The notes below the pieces were generated by a model. It saw only the letters and a list, made by a program, of their open reading frames with translations, was not told the origin of the DNA and ran no database searches. From the NCBI RefSeq assembly GCF_902499075.1, contig NZ_CABVPP010000030.1, positions 1 through 64,000 of the forward strand: 64,000 bases of DNA. Direction: 5' to 3'. Positions within the stretch are counted from its first letter, which is position 1. Each line of letters opens with the position of its first letter. A program made the translations under genes and the position numbers. The DNA is from Burkholderia pseudomultivorans. Its GTDB lineage: Bacteria > Pseudomonadota > Gammaproteobacteria > Burkholderiales > Burkholderiaceae. Shown here in pieces: positions 33,652-42,522 of this stretch.

Positions 33652-35070
33652 ATGGCCTCAACGGACAGCATTCCGCAGGCACCCGCCTTATCTTCGCCGA
33701 TCGACGCCGGCTCGATCTCGGCACGCCTCGACCGCCTGCCGCCGACGCGCAGCGTCTGGAAACTCGTCGTGCTGCTGAGCCTCGGCTTCTTCTTCGAGCT
33801 CTACGACCTGCTCTACAGCGGCTACGTCGCGCCGGGCCTCGTGAAAAGCGGCATCCTCAGCGCGACGACGCACGGGCTGTTCGGCACCACGGGCGTCGCG
33901 AGCTTCATCGCCGCGCTGTTCTCCGGGCTGTTCATCGGCACGATCGCGTGCGGCTTTCTCGCCGACCGGTTCGGCCGCCGCGCGATCTTCACGTGGTCGC
34001 TGCTGTGGTACACGGCCGCCAACGTCGTGATGGCGTTCCAGGACACCGCGGCCGGGCTGAACTTCTGGCGCTTCGTCGTCGGTCTCGGCCTCGGCGTCGA
34101 GATGGTGACGATCGGCACGTACATCTCCGAACTCGTGCCGAAGCAGATCCGCGGCCGCGCGTTCGCGTGCGAGCAGGCGGTCGGGTTCGTCGCGGTGCCG
34201 GTGGTCGCGTTTCTCGCTTATCTGCTGGTGCCGCGCGCGCCGTTCGGCCTCGACGGCTGGCGCTGGGTCGTGCTGATCGGCGCGCATGGCGCGATCTTCG
34301 TCTGGTGGATTCGCCGCGGCTTGCCGGAAAGCCCGCGCTGGCTCGCGCAGCAGGGCCGGCTCGACGAAGCCGATCGCGTGATGCGCGCGCTCGAGGCGAA
34401 GGTCGAGGCCGAATACGGGCGGCCGCTGCCGGCGCCCGCGCCCGCGCAGCCGGTGGCGGAGCGCGGTCGCTTCCGCGACATGTGGGTGTCGCCGTATCGC
34501 AGCCGCACGATCATGATGACGATCTTCAACGTGTTCCAGACGGTCGGCTTCTACGGCTTTGCGAACTGGGTGCCGACGCTGCTGATCAAGCAGGGCATCA
34601 CGATCACGTCGAGCCTGATGTATTCGAGCGTGATCGCGCTCGCGGCGCCGATCGGCCCGCTGATCGGCCTCGTGATTGCCGACCGCTTCGAGCGCAAGTC
34701 GGTGATCGTCGCGATGGCCGCGGCCATCATCGTCTGCGGGCTGATGTTCAGCCAGACCACGGTCGGTGCGTTCCTGATCGTGCTCGGCATCGGCCTCACG
34801 CTCGCGAACAACATCATGTCGTACAGCTTCCACGCGTACCAGGCCGAGCTGTTCCCGACGTCGATCCGCGCCCGCGCAGTCGGCTTCGTCTATTCGTGGA
34901 GCCGCTTCTCGGCGATCTTCTCGTCGTTCGTGATTGCCGCCGTGCTCAAGGGGTTCGGCACGGTCGGCGTGTTCGCGTTCATCGCGGGCGCGATGGTGAT
35001 CGTGATGGCCGCGATCGGGCTGATGGGGCCGCGCACGAAGGGCATCGCGCTCGAGACGATTTCCCGCTGA
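33652..35070 (+). CDS. MFS transporter, sugar-porter/organic-acid type
   Basis: A 472-residue twelve-helix MFS permease. FFFELYDLLYSGYVAPGL forms helix 1, and the loop 2-3 motif is GFLADRFGRRAIFTW near residue 103. A central cytoplasmic segment of about 45 residues (RGLPESPRWLAQQGRLDEADRV) follows helix 6; PESPRWL is the sugar-porter signature. Relatives carry sugars, niacin or aromatic acids, and the substrate cannot be fixed here. CAGGAG lies 12 bases before the ATG. A strong terminator follows. Confidence 0.85.
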   Translation: MASTDSIPQAPALSSPIDAGSISARLDRLPPTRSVWKLVVLLSLGFFFELYDLLYSGYVAPGLVKSGILSATTHGLFGTTGVASFIAALFSGLFIGTIACGFLADRFGRRAIFTWSLLWYTAANVVMAFQDTAAGLNFWRFVVGLGLGVEMVTIGTYISELVPKQIRGRAFACEQAVGFVAVPVVAFLAYLLVPRAPFGLDGWRWVVLIGAHGAIFVWWIRRGLPESPRWLAQQGRLDEADRVMRALEAKVEAEYGRPLPAPAPAQPVAERGRFRDMWVSPYRSRTIMMTIFNVFQTVGFYGFANWVPTLLIKQGITITSSLMYSSVIALAAPIGPLIGLVIADRFERKSVIVAMAAAIIVCGLMFSQTTVGAFLIVLGIGLTLANNIMSYSFHAYQAELFPTSIRARAVGFVYSWSRFSAIFSSFVIAAVLKGFGTVGVFAFIAGAMVIVMAAIGLMGPRTKGIALETISR

Positions 35071-35086
35071 GCGGCGCTCGGCGCGT

Positions 35087-35130
35087 GCGTCGCGTCTTTC
35101 CCGTCGCAGAGGGAAGGACGCGACGCTTTT
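35087..35130 (+). terminator. Strong intrinsic terminator after the MFS gene
   Basis: A 16-bp stem, GCGTCGCGTCTTTCCC with GGGAAGGACGCGACGC, containing one G-U pair, with an 8-base loop and then TTTT. It starts 17 bases after the stop. The remaining ~400 bases to the L,D-transpeptidase gene hold no evident gene. Confidence 0.92.
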
Positions 35131-35539
35131 CCGGAAAAGACGCATGCCGGGAATGATTGGGGATGCCAATCGATAGCCGGGCTTCCGCTCCGGGCAACCG
35201 GCAGGCATTCCGGCCGGCGCGCTGCATGGCCGCAGCGCGCCGAGGGTCCAGCCTCGAAGCGTGTCATGCGATTGCCGGGTGGACGGCAACGAGTTGAAAC
35301 AACCGGTGACGAAACGCAAATTCGTCGCTAAAGCGGGGCTTCATCGCTGCCGATTCTGACGCTGGCGCGTAGAATGAAATATCTGACGACTCTCGTACCG
35401 CCATCGGACCGGACACGTTGCATCCGCAAACGGTCTCGCCGCGCAGAGGCGTCGACACCGGCGCACGCGATGCGTCGGCTGCATCGACGGTTCTCGCGAA
35501 AGACATGCCGTTCGCCGTGCGCGGCGGCCGGACCGGCCG

Positions 35540-36727
35540 ATGGTTCTCGATCGTATGATGCTTCCCCGCCTGACGCGGCGCCATAACAAGCCGCGTTGCC
35601 GTACCCTCGCCTTCGCCGCCTGCGTGTGGCTCGCTGCCGTCCCGCCGATTTCCCTGATTGCCGCGCCGGCTGCGTTTGCCGCGTCCGACGCGTCGCCGTC
35701 GGCTGCCGCTGGATCCTCATCCGTCGAATCGCCCAAGCCTGCGCCGGCGGCTGCGTCGTCGGCTTCCCGTGCGCACGCGGCTTCCGCTGCATCGGCCGCG
35801 AAACCCGCGTCGCCAGCGTCCGGCGCGTCGCCGGCCTCGGCTGCTTCGCCCGCATCGCCTGCTTCGGCGGCGTCCGCCGCGCCCGCCAGCGAGGCCGCGC
35901 CGCCGCCCACGCCGCCGCGCCGGCATCCGCCGCTGTCCGCGCAGGAGGCGGAAAACGCGACCGCGCGCGCGATCGACATGCGCAAGCGTTTCGCGCAGGA
36001 AGTCACGCGCCGCCTGAACGTACCCGTGAGCGAACAGCGCGCGTATGGCGTACGGCTGCAGAAGGCGCTCGACGACGCGAACCTCGGCGATCTGGCCGGC
36101 GAATACGTGGCGATGGTCGATCGCGCACCGAACGTGCAGGCGATCTTCCTCTACTTCCGCGCGACGCCGGCGAATGCGTGGCTGATGATCGGCGCGTCGC
36201 CGGTCGGCACCGGGCTGCCGGGGCAGTACGACCATTTCCTGACGCCGCTCGGCGTGTTCGACCACACGCCCGACAACATGGACTTCCGCGCGGAAGGCAC
36301 GACGAACGAGAACGGCATTCGCGGCTACGGTCGGCGCGACATGCGCATCTTCGATTTCGGCTGGGTGGACGGCGAGCGCGGCTGGGGCAAGGGCGGCACG
36401 TCGCCGATGCGCTTCCAGATGCATGCGACCGACCCCGATCGCCTGGAGCCGCTGCTCGGCATCCGGCACTCGAAAGGATGCGTGCGGATTCCTGCGTCGC
36501 TGAATACGTTCCTCGACCGGCACGGCATTCTCGACGACGACTACGAGGCGCGCGTCGAAGCCGGCAAGTCGTTCTGGGTGCTGCACGCCGATCGCGACAT
36601 CACGCCGATCGCGGGCCGCTATCTGGTCGTGATCGACAGCGCGCGCAAGACGCGCCCGGCGTGGTCGCCGCTGCCGGGCCGCAAGGCCTGGTCGAAGGTG
36701 CCGAAGGGCGGCGATACGGCGGATTGA
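35540..36727 (+). CDS. L,D-transpeptidase (YkuD domain) with Ala/Ser/Pro-rich linker
   Basis: A 395-residue exported cell-wall enzyme. An N-terminal signal segment (about residues 20-48, ending AAFAASDAS) is followed by an 85-residue linker made almost entirely of Ala, Ser and Pro. The C-terminal YkuD domain carries the active site HSKGCVRIP with catalytic Cys314. YkuD enzymes make 3-3 peptidoglycan cross-links or attach proteins to peptidoglycan and resist most beta-lactams. ATG codons at 35555 and 35558 are alternative starts. A class A penicillin-binding protein is encoded nearby on the other strand, in keeping with a cell-wall role. Confidence 0.88.
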   Translation: MVLDRMMLPRLTRRHNKPRCRTLAFAACVWLAAVPPISLIAAPAAFAASDASPSAAAGSSSVESPKPAPAAASSASRAHAASAASAAKPASPASGASPASAASPASPASAASAAPASEAAPPPTPPRRHPPLSAQEAENATARAIDMRKRFAQEVTRRLNVPVSEQRAYGVRLQKALDDANLGDLAGEYVAMVDRAPNVQAIFLYFRATPANAWLMIGASPVGTGLPGQYDHFLTPLGVFDHTPDNMDFRAEGTTNENGIRGYGRRDMRIFDFGWVDGERGWGKGGTSPMRFQMHATDPDRLEPLLGIRHSKGCVRIPASLNTFLDRHGILDDDYEARVEAGKSFWVLHADRDITPIAGRYLVVIDSARKTRPAWSPLPGRKAWSKVPKGGDTAD

Positions 36728-36762
36728 CGGGGAACCGGTGGCGGCCGACGGAACCCGCCGCG

Positions 36763-37038
36763 TCAGCGATGCGGCGCAGGATTCAGGCGATGGCTCAGGG
36801 CGCCCGCGAAATCGAACCGCGAGTAGTCGCGAAATGCGAAGCGCCATGCGCCGTCGACGCGTTCGAACGCATCGTGACAGCGGCCCGCGGCGACCGGCTG
36901 CGACGGCAGGCCGTCGACGGCTTGCCGCACCGTGTAGTACGAACGCGCGGTCGCGCGATGCGCGGCTTCGTCGATCTCGATGATCGGGTTGGCCACGACG
37001 TGCTTCGTGCGCGGCGTGCCGCACGGGTAGCGCTTCAC
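36763..37038 (-). pseudogene. C-terminal remnant of a SnoaL/NTF2-like protein
   Basis: Encodes 91 residues starting at a GTG (VKRYPCGTPRTKHVVANPIIEIDEAA...). This matches the second half of a SnoaL-like (NTF2-fold) domain: the beta strands HVVANPIIEID and ATARSYYTVRQAV and the end GAWRFAFRDYSRFDFAG. Such domains are usually 120-150 residues, and the N-terminal helices are missing. Upstream the frame closes at 37063, inside the end of the penicillin-binding protein gene. So the 5' part has been lost at the junction with that gene. It could still be expressed as a short protein, but a broken gene is more likely. Confidence 0.6.
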
Positions 37039-37048
37039 GCGCGCGTTG

Positions 37049-39280
37049 CTAGCGGAACAGCCTCAACCAGTCGAACAGTCCCGGATGCGCGCGCCGCCGC
37101 GGCGCCGGTGCGGGTGCGCTGCGCGGCCGGAAGTCGGGCGAGAACTGCACGCGCGGGTCGATCGCCCGCGCACGCAGCGCGTCGTCGTAGAACGCGCCGA
37201 CGATCGGCAGCGCACTGTGCGCGCCCGCGCCCCAGTAGTTGCTGCGCAGCGTCACGCTGCCGTCGTCGAAGCCGACCCACGCACCGGCGACGAGCTGCGG
37301 ATGCATCAGGATGAACCAGCCGTCCGCGTTGTCCTGCGTCGTGCCGGTCTTGCCGGCGACGTCGTCGCGAATGCCGTAGCGCACGCGGATGTCGGCGCCC
37401 GTGCCGCGATCGACGACGTCGCGCATCACGTCGACCAGCGTCAGCGCGGCGCTCGCCGGCAGCGCGCGTTCCGGCGGCGCGCTGCCGAACGCGGCCAGCA
37501 CCTTGCCGTTGCGATCCTCGATGCGCGTGATCATCTGCGGCGCGACATAGAGCCCGCGGTTCGCGATCGTGCCGTACGCGGACACCATCTCCTTCAGCGT
37601 GACCGGGCTCGTGCCGAGCGCGAGCGACGGCACCGCGTCGAGCGGGCTGTCGCGCACACCCATCGCGCGCGCGAGCCGCGCGACCTTCGCCGCGCCTTCG
37701 CGCTGCATCAACTGCGCGGTCACGCGGTTGTTCGACTGCGCGAGCGCGTCGCGCAGCGTCATCGGTTCGCCGGTCGGCGGGTCCGGATCGGTCGGCCGCC
37801 AGACCGCATGCCCGTCGAGCGGGATCGCGACGTCGCGGTCGACGTAGGTATCGTCCGGCCGAGCGCCGTCCGCGAACGCGGCGCCGTAGACGAACGGCTT
37901 GAACGTCGAGCCCGGCTGGCGGCGCGCCTGCTGCACGTGGTCGAACGGCTCGTCGCCGAAGTCGGGGCTGCCGACCCACGCGCGGATCGCCCCGTTGCGC
38001 GGATCGATCGCGATGAAGCCGGCCTGCACCTGCGTCTTGCGCTCGCACAGCGCGTGCATGAACGCGCGATTCGCGCCGAGCTGACGGAGTGCCGCCGCAT
38101 CGGCCAGCCCCGCGTCGCGCGCATCGCGGTAGTCGGGCGTCTGGCGCATGAAGCCGCGGAACAGATCGTTGCGCAGCCCGCAGCCGGACGGGCCGCGCCA
38201 GGCGGCGTCGGCGACTGCCTGCAGCCGGGCGGTCTGCTTCTCGAGCGCCTGCGTCGCCATGTCCTGCAGCCGCGCGTCGAGTGTCGTGCGGATCACGAGC
38301 CCGTCCGAGTAGAGGTCGTAGTTGTGGCTGTCGGCCCATGCGATCAGCCACTTGCGCAGTTGCACCGCGAAATGCGGCGCGGGGCCCGGTTCCGGCGTCT
38401 GCCGCTCGAAATCGACGCGCAGCGGCCGGCGCTGCAGCTGCGCGAGCTGCACCGGCGACAGCATGCCGGCCTTCGCCATCCGGTCGAGCACGATGTTGCG
38501 GCGCTGCAGGGCCCGTTCGGGATTCAGCACCGGGTTGTAGTAGCTGTTGCCCTTCAGCATCCCGACCAGCGTCGCGCTCTCGACGATGTCGAGCTGGTCC
38601 GCCGACTTGCCGAAGTAGGTGCGCGCGGCCATCTCGACGCCGTACGCGTTGTACAGGAACGGCACGGTGTTCAGGTAGGTTTCGAGGATCTCGGCCTTGC
38701 TGTACACCATCTCGATCTTGAACGCGGTGACGAGCTCCTTGAGCTTGCGCGTGAGCGTCGGCGCGCGACCGACTTCGTCCGGATACAGGTTGCGCGCGAG
38801 CTGCTGCGTGATCGTCGAGCCGCCCTGGCGATCGCCGGAGAACGTATGCAGCGCGGCCGCGACCGTGCGGCGCCAGTCGATGCCGTGATGCGCGTAGAAG
38901 CGGCGGTCCTCGGTGGCGATCAGCGCGTCGACGGTGTGCGGCGAGATCAGCTTGAGCGGCACCCATTCGCGGTTGACCGGACGGAACTCGGCGATCAGCC
39001 GGCCGTCGGCCGACAGCACGCGCGCGGGACGATCGATGCGCGCCTTGCGGATGTCGCCGATGCTCGGCGTGAACGGCACGAACGCGAGCAGGACCAGCAC
39101 GCCGAGCACCGGTATCGCGGCGAGCGTCAGCGCGACGCCGCGCCGTGTCGGATGACGCAGCGCATGCAGGCCGCGGCCGAGCAGCGCCCGGGCGCGCGCG
39201 GCGCAGGCGGCGGCGAGCGGCGCGACGCGGGCGCGGCAGCGGATCCACGAATCTCGAAGGAACGGCACGAAGCGATTCAC
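37049..39280 (-). CDS. Class A penicillin-binding protein (bifunctional peptidoglycan synthase)
   Basis: A 743-residue PBP1-type enzyme. One membrane anchor lies at about residues 48-70. The glycosyltransferase-51 domain has EDRRFYAHHGID (124-135) and GGSTITQQLARN (153-164). The transpeptidase domain follows, with GSTFKPF (active-site Ser), SNN and KTGT. The start is GTG at 39280 with a weak ribosome binding site. It polymerises and cross-links glycan strands in the periplasm. At 743 residues it is slightly shorter than typical PBP1a. A truncated NTF2-like gene lies right after its stop. Confidence 0.93.
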   Translation of the reverse strand: MNRFVPFLRDSWIRCRARVAPLAAACAARARALLGRGLHALRHPTRRGVALTLAAIPVLGVLVLLAFVPFTPSIGDIRKARIDRPARVLSADGRLIAEFRPVNREWVPLKLISPHTVDALIATEDRRFYAHHGIDWRRTVAAALHTFSGDRQGGSTITQQLARNLYPDEVGRAPTLTRKLKELVTAFKIEMVYSKAEILETYLNTVPFLYNAYGVEMAARTYFGKSADQLDIVESATLVGMLKGNSYYNPVLNPERALQRRNIVLDRMAKAGMLSPVQLAQLQRRPLRVDFERQTPEPGPAPHFAVQLRKWLIAWADSHNYDLYSDGLVIRTTLDARLQDMATQALEKQTARLQAVADAAWRGPSGCGLRNDLFRGFMRQTPDYRDARDAGLADAAALRQLGANRAFMHALCERKTQVQAGFIAIDPRNGAIRAWVGSPDFGDEPFDHVQQARRQPGSTFKPFVYGAAFADGARPDDTYVDRDVAIPLDGHAVWRPTDPDPPTGEPMTLRDALAQSNNRVTAQLMQREGAAKVARLARAMGVRDSPLDAVPSLALGTSPVTLKEMVSAYGTIANRGLYVAPQMITRIEDRNGKVLAAFGSAPPERALPASAALTLVDVMRDVVDRGTGADIRVRYGIRDDVAGKTGTTQDNADGWFILMHPQLVAGAWVGFDDGSVTLRSNYWGAGAHSALPIVGAFYDDALRARAIDPRVQFSPDFRPRSAPAPAPRRRAHPGLFDWLRLFR

Positions 39281-39443
39281 GGCGGGGGCAGGGGCGGAAA
39301 AGGCGCGATCCTAGCAAACGGGACGGGCATGCCGAGGCCCGAAACGGCGTTTTGCTTGCAGGATTTACAGACGATTACGTTTGTTGCCCGCCGACAACCT
39401 TTATCGATGCGCGCGCAGCGATTGTGCCGACGAATCGCGGCGT

Positions 39444-40928
39444 TCAGCGACGCGCCGCGACGACTTCCGCAAGCCGCTGCGCAGCCGCTTCCATCTGCGC
39501 GCGGCCGAACCCGCCGAAGCCGAGCACGAGCCCCGGGCGCGCGGTGCCCGGCGCGAACATCGGCGACACCGCGCGCACCGCGATGCCGGCGTCGGCCGCG
39601 CGGGCGACCACGTCGAGATCGTCGATGCCGTCGGCGAGCCACAGCACGACGTGCATGCCCTGGTCGCCGGGCTGCACCCATGCGAGCTCGCGCGGCAGCC
39701 GTGCGCCGAGCGTGTCGATCAGCAGCGCGCGCTGCTCCGCGTACACGCCGCGCACGCGGCGGATATGGCGGTCGAGATGGCCTTCGGCGATGAAGGCGGC
39801 GAGGACGTGCTGGTCGGCGGTCGGCGCATGACGATCCATCAGCGCGCGGGCGCCGCAGAACGCGGGCACGAGATCGTCGGGCGCGATCACGTAGCCGAGC
39901 CGCAGCGACGGGAACAGGATCTTGCTGAAGGTGCCGAGATAGATCACGCGATCGGGATCGAGGCCCTGCAGCGACGGGAACGGATAGCCTTCGTAGCGCA
40001 GCTCGCTGTCGTAGTCGTCCTCGACCACCCAGGCGCGCTGCGCGCGCGCCCACGCGAGCAGCGCATTGCGGCGCGCCATGCTCATCGGCATGCCGAGCGG
40101 ATACTGGTGCGACGGCGTCACGAACGCGGCGCGCGCGTGCGGCGCGGCGCGGATGCCCGCGTCGACGTCGATGCCGTCCGCATCGACCGGCACGCGCACC
40201 ATCGCGTCGCGCCGGCCCGTGCTTTCGAGCAGCGACGTGATGCCGCGATAGGCCGGATTCTCGACCCAGGCGCGATCGCCCGCGCCGAGCAGCACCTGGC
40301 TCGCGAGGTGCAGACCCTGCTGCGTGCCGCTCGTGATCACGACCTGGCCGGCTTCGCAGCGCACCGAGCGCGACCGGCGCACGTAGTCGGCGATGGCCTC
40401 GCGCAGCGGCAGCGCGCCCTGCGGATCGGCATAGCCGGCCGGCGCGCCCGCGCCGCGCGCACGCAGGCGATTGCCGAGCCGCCGCCAGATGTCGTCGGGC
40501 GCGGTGAGCCCGACCGGCACCGACACCGCGAACGGCACGGCCGGCAGCGGACGGAATTCGCGGGCGATCCGCGCGAAAGTCGCGGCTGGCTCGGGCAGGC
40601 CGGCGCGGACCGGCGGTTGTCGTTCGGGCTGGCGGGCGCCGGCCGGCGCCGGCGTGGCGAGCGCGTTCGCCACGCGCGTGCCGGCGCCGCCGCGCGATTC
40701 GAGAAAGCCTTCGGCGACGAGCTGCGCGTACGCGTCGACGACGGTGCCGCGCGCGACCTGCAGCGACGCCGCGAGCAGCCGCGTGGACGGCAGCATGTCG
40801 CCGGGCCGCACGTCGCCGCGGCGCACCGCTTCGCGCAACGCCTGCGCGAGCTGGCGGCTCAGGTCGCCGGCCGCGCGGTCGAGCGCGCCGAGCGACGGGA
40901 TTTCGACGATCCGGGCCGTTCTTGCCAT
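39444..40928 (-). CDS. MocR/PdxR-family regulator (GntR helix-turn-helix fused to aminotransferase domain)
   Basis: A 494-residue fusion. An N-terminal GntR winged helix (about residues 20-85, LARQ-type LSRQLAQALREAVRRGDVRPGDMLPSTRLLA) is joined to a class I aminotransferase-fold domain. SKILFPSLRLGY holds the PLP-binding lysine (FSKILFP), and DDYDSEL is the PLP-ring-binding segment. MocR proteins use PLP as cofactor or effector; the best-known control vitamin B6 or amino-acid metabolism. It is divergent from a PaiB-type flavoprotein gene with direct repeats between them. An ATG nine codons upstream (40955) overlaps those repeats and is less likely. Confidence 0.9.
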   Translation of the reverse strand: MARTARIVEIPSLGALDRAAGDLSRQLAQALREAVRRGDVRPGDMLPSTRLLAASLQVARGTVVDAYAQLVAEGFLESRGGAGTRVANALATPAPAGARQPERQPPVRAGLPEPAATFARIAREFRPLPAVPFAVSVPVGLTAPDDIWRRLGNRLRARGAGAPAGYADPQGALPLREAIADYVRRSRSVRCEAGQVVITSGTQQGLHLASQVLLGAGDRAWVENPAYRGITSLLESTGRRDAMVRVPVDADGIDVDAGIRAAPHARAAFVTPSHQYPLGMPMSMARRNALLAWARAQRAWVVEDDYDSELRYEGYPFPSLQGLDPDRVIYLGTFSKILFPSLRLGYVIAPDDLVPAFCGARALMDRHAPTADQHVLAAFIAEGHLDRHIRRVRGVYAEQRALLIDTLGARLPRELAWVQPGDQGMHVVLWLADGIDDLDVVARAADAGIAVRAVSPMFAPGTARPGLVLGFGGFGRAQMEAAAQRLAEVVAARR

Positions 40929-40953
40929 GATTCTGGTCTGCTGAAAATGTTCC

Positions 40954-40978
40954 AAACCGGCTCTACAGCATAAACCAG
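40954..40978. promoter_or_regulatory. Direct-repeat site between the MocR and PaiB genes
   Basis: AAACCGG (40954-40960) and AAACCAG (40972-40978) are direct repeats 18 bp apart. A third copy in opposite direction, CTGGTCT, lies at 40933-40939. MocR dimers are known to bind direct repeats, and this set lies in the divergent promoter. Binding is inferred. Confidence 0.55.
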
Positions 40979-41085
40979 TTAGCGTTCACAATCGGCGCAT
41001 GATGCGGGTTGGCGCTCGGGTGCGTCGACGACGATGCTCGCGCCGGCCCGCGCTTTCCCGAATCCTGTCCGACCGTGGAGCCGCC

Positions 41086-41745
41086 ATGTATGTCCCCGCC
41101 GATTTCGACGAATCCCGCCCCGACGCGCTGCGCGAGCTGATCGTGCAGCATCCGTTCGGCAGCCTGATCACGCACGGCGCGGACGGGCTCGATGCGAACC
41201 ACCTTCCGTTCGAGCTGATGCCGGTCGACGGCGGGCTCGGCGAGCTGCATGCGCATGTCGCGCGCGCGAATCCGGTCTGGCGGGCGGTCGCGAACGGCGA
41301 CGAGGTGCTGGTGATCTTCCGCGCGGGCGACGCGTACATCTCGCCGAACTGGTATCCGAGCAAGCACGCGACGCACCGCCAGGTGCCGACATGGAACTAC
41401 GTGGTCGTGCATGCGCACGGACGCATCACGGTGCGCGACGACGAGAAGTTCGTGCGCGGCGTGGTCGCGCGGCTGACGCGCACGCACGAGGCGTCGCAGC
41501 CGGCGCCGTGGAAGATGGCCGACGCGCCGAAGGATTATCTCGACCGGATGCTGCAGTCGATCGTCGGGCTGCAGGTCGAGATCACGCGGCTCGTCGGCAA
41601 GCGCAAGCTCGGGCAGAACAAGGCTGCCGCGGATATCCGCGGCGCCGCCGATGCGCTGATCGCGAACGGCCAGGCGGCGATCGGCGACGCGATGCTGGCC
41701 GAGGCCGACGCGAAGCGCGAGCAAGAGGCGCGGGGCACGGCCTGA
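41086..41745 (+). CDS. PaiB-type FMN-binding negative regulator
   Basis: A 219-residue protein of the PaiB/FMN-binding split-barrel family. Signature segments are MYVPADFDESRPDALRELIVQHPFGSLITH at the N-terminus, FRAGDAYISPNWYPSKHATHRQVPTWNYVVVHAHG in the middle (given in two runs by the family as AYISPNWY and VPTWNY), and LVGKRKLGQNKA near the end. Members bind FMN and were first described as regulators in Bacillus; many act as pyridoxamine-phosphate-oxidase-like flavoproteins. Pairing with a divergent MocR gene is common and hints at vitamin B6 or polyamine links. Confidence 0.87.
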   Translation: MYVPADFDESRPDALRELIVQHPFGSLITHGADGLDANHLPFELMPVDGGLGELHAHVARANPVWRAVANGDEVLVIFRAGDAYISPNWYPSKHATHRQVPTWNYVVVHAHGRITVRDDEKFVRGVVARLTRTHEASQPAPWKMADAPKDYLDRMLQSIVGLQVEITRLVGKRKLGQNKAAADIRGAADALIANGQAAIGDAMLAEADAKREQEARGTA

Positions 41746-41864
41746 CGGCGACACGCGCCGGCGCGTGCGTGTCGCGGGGCGCGCAGCTTGTGCCGCTTGC
41801 GCGGCCTGCGCGAGCGCGCCGCGAATCGCGGCGTCGGTCTTGTCGTAGCCGGGCGGCCGCGATG

Positions 41865-42476
41865 TCAGGCGCGCGGCAGATGCGCGTCGACGAGCGGCGC
41901 GAGCGCGTCCGCATGCACGGCCGCGAGATCGTGGCGGCCGCCCGGCACGACATGCAGCCGCGCGTCCGGCAGCCGTTCGAGCAGGCGCCGGCCGGCCGCG
42001 ACCGGGCTGAGCGGATCGTCGTCGCCCCACAGCAGCAGCGTCGGCTGCGCGATGCGGCCGATCTCCTGCGACAGATCGGCGTGAAAGGTCAGGAACCAGT
42101 CGGGAAGCTGCGGGTTCGCCTCGGTAAAGCCCGCGCGCCAGTCCTGTGCGCCGAGCCCGCGCATGTCCAGGCCGCCCGACGTGACCGTCAGCACGAGCTG
42201 CGTGACGAGCCCGGGCCGCGCGAGCGCCGCCCGCATCGCGATCACGCCGCCCATCGACTGCGCGATTACCGCGGTCGGCCGGTCGATCGTCGCCAGCACA
42301 TGGCGCACGAGGCCGTCGAAATCGTCGACGGCCGGATCGTGCGGCGTGTCGCCGAAGCCCGGATAGCCGACGATGCGTCGCGCGGCGGGATGGGTGAGCC
42401 GGCCGGCGAGCGGCTCCCAGAACGCGGTGCTGCCCGATGCGCCGGGCAGGAAAAGCAGTTGCGACGGAACGGTCAT
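41865..42476 (-). CDS. Alpha/beta-fold hydrolase
   Basis: A 203-residue alpha/beta hydrolase. The oxyanion segment LPGASGSTAFW lies near residue 10, the nucleophile elbow AQSMGG near 83, the acid in WGDDDPLSPVAAG near 160, and the catalytic histidine in GGRHDL near 187. Ester or amide hydrolysis of a small molecule is expected; the substrate is not known. It is rather short for the family because the cap domain is small. It begins 46 bases after the metallophosphoesterase stop on the same strand and is probably cotranscribed with it. Confidence 0.85.
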   Translation of the reverse strand: MTVPSQLLFLPGASGSTAFWEPLAGRLTHPAARRIVGYPGFGDTPHDPAVDDFDGLVRHVLATIDRPTAVIAQSMGGVIAMRAALARPGLVTQLVLTVTSGGLDMRGLGAQDWRAGFTEANPQLPDWFLTFHADLSQEIGRIAQPTLLLWGDDDPLSPVAAGRRLLERLPDARLHVVPGGRHDLAAVHADALAPLVDAHLPRA

Positions 42477-42522
42477 GACGGTTCGGTTTCCCGGTGAATG
42501 AAGGAGCGTCGGCGCGATCGCG

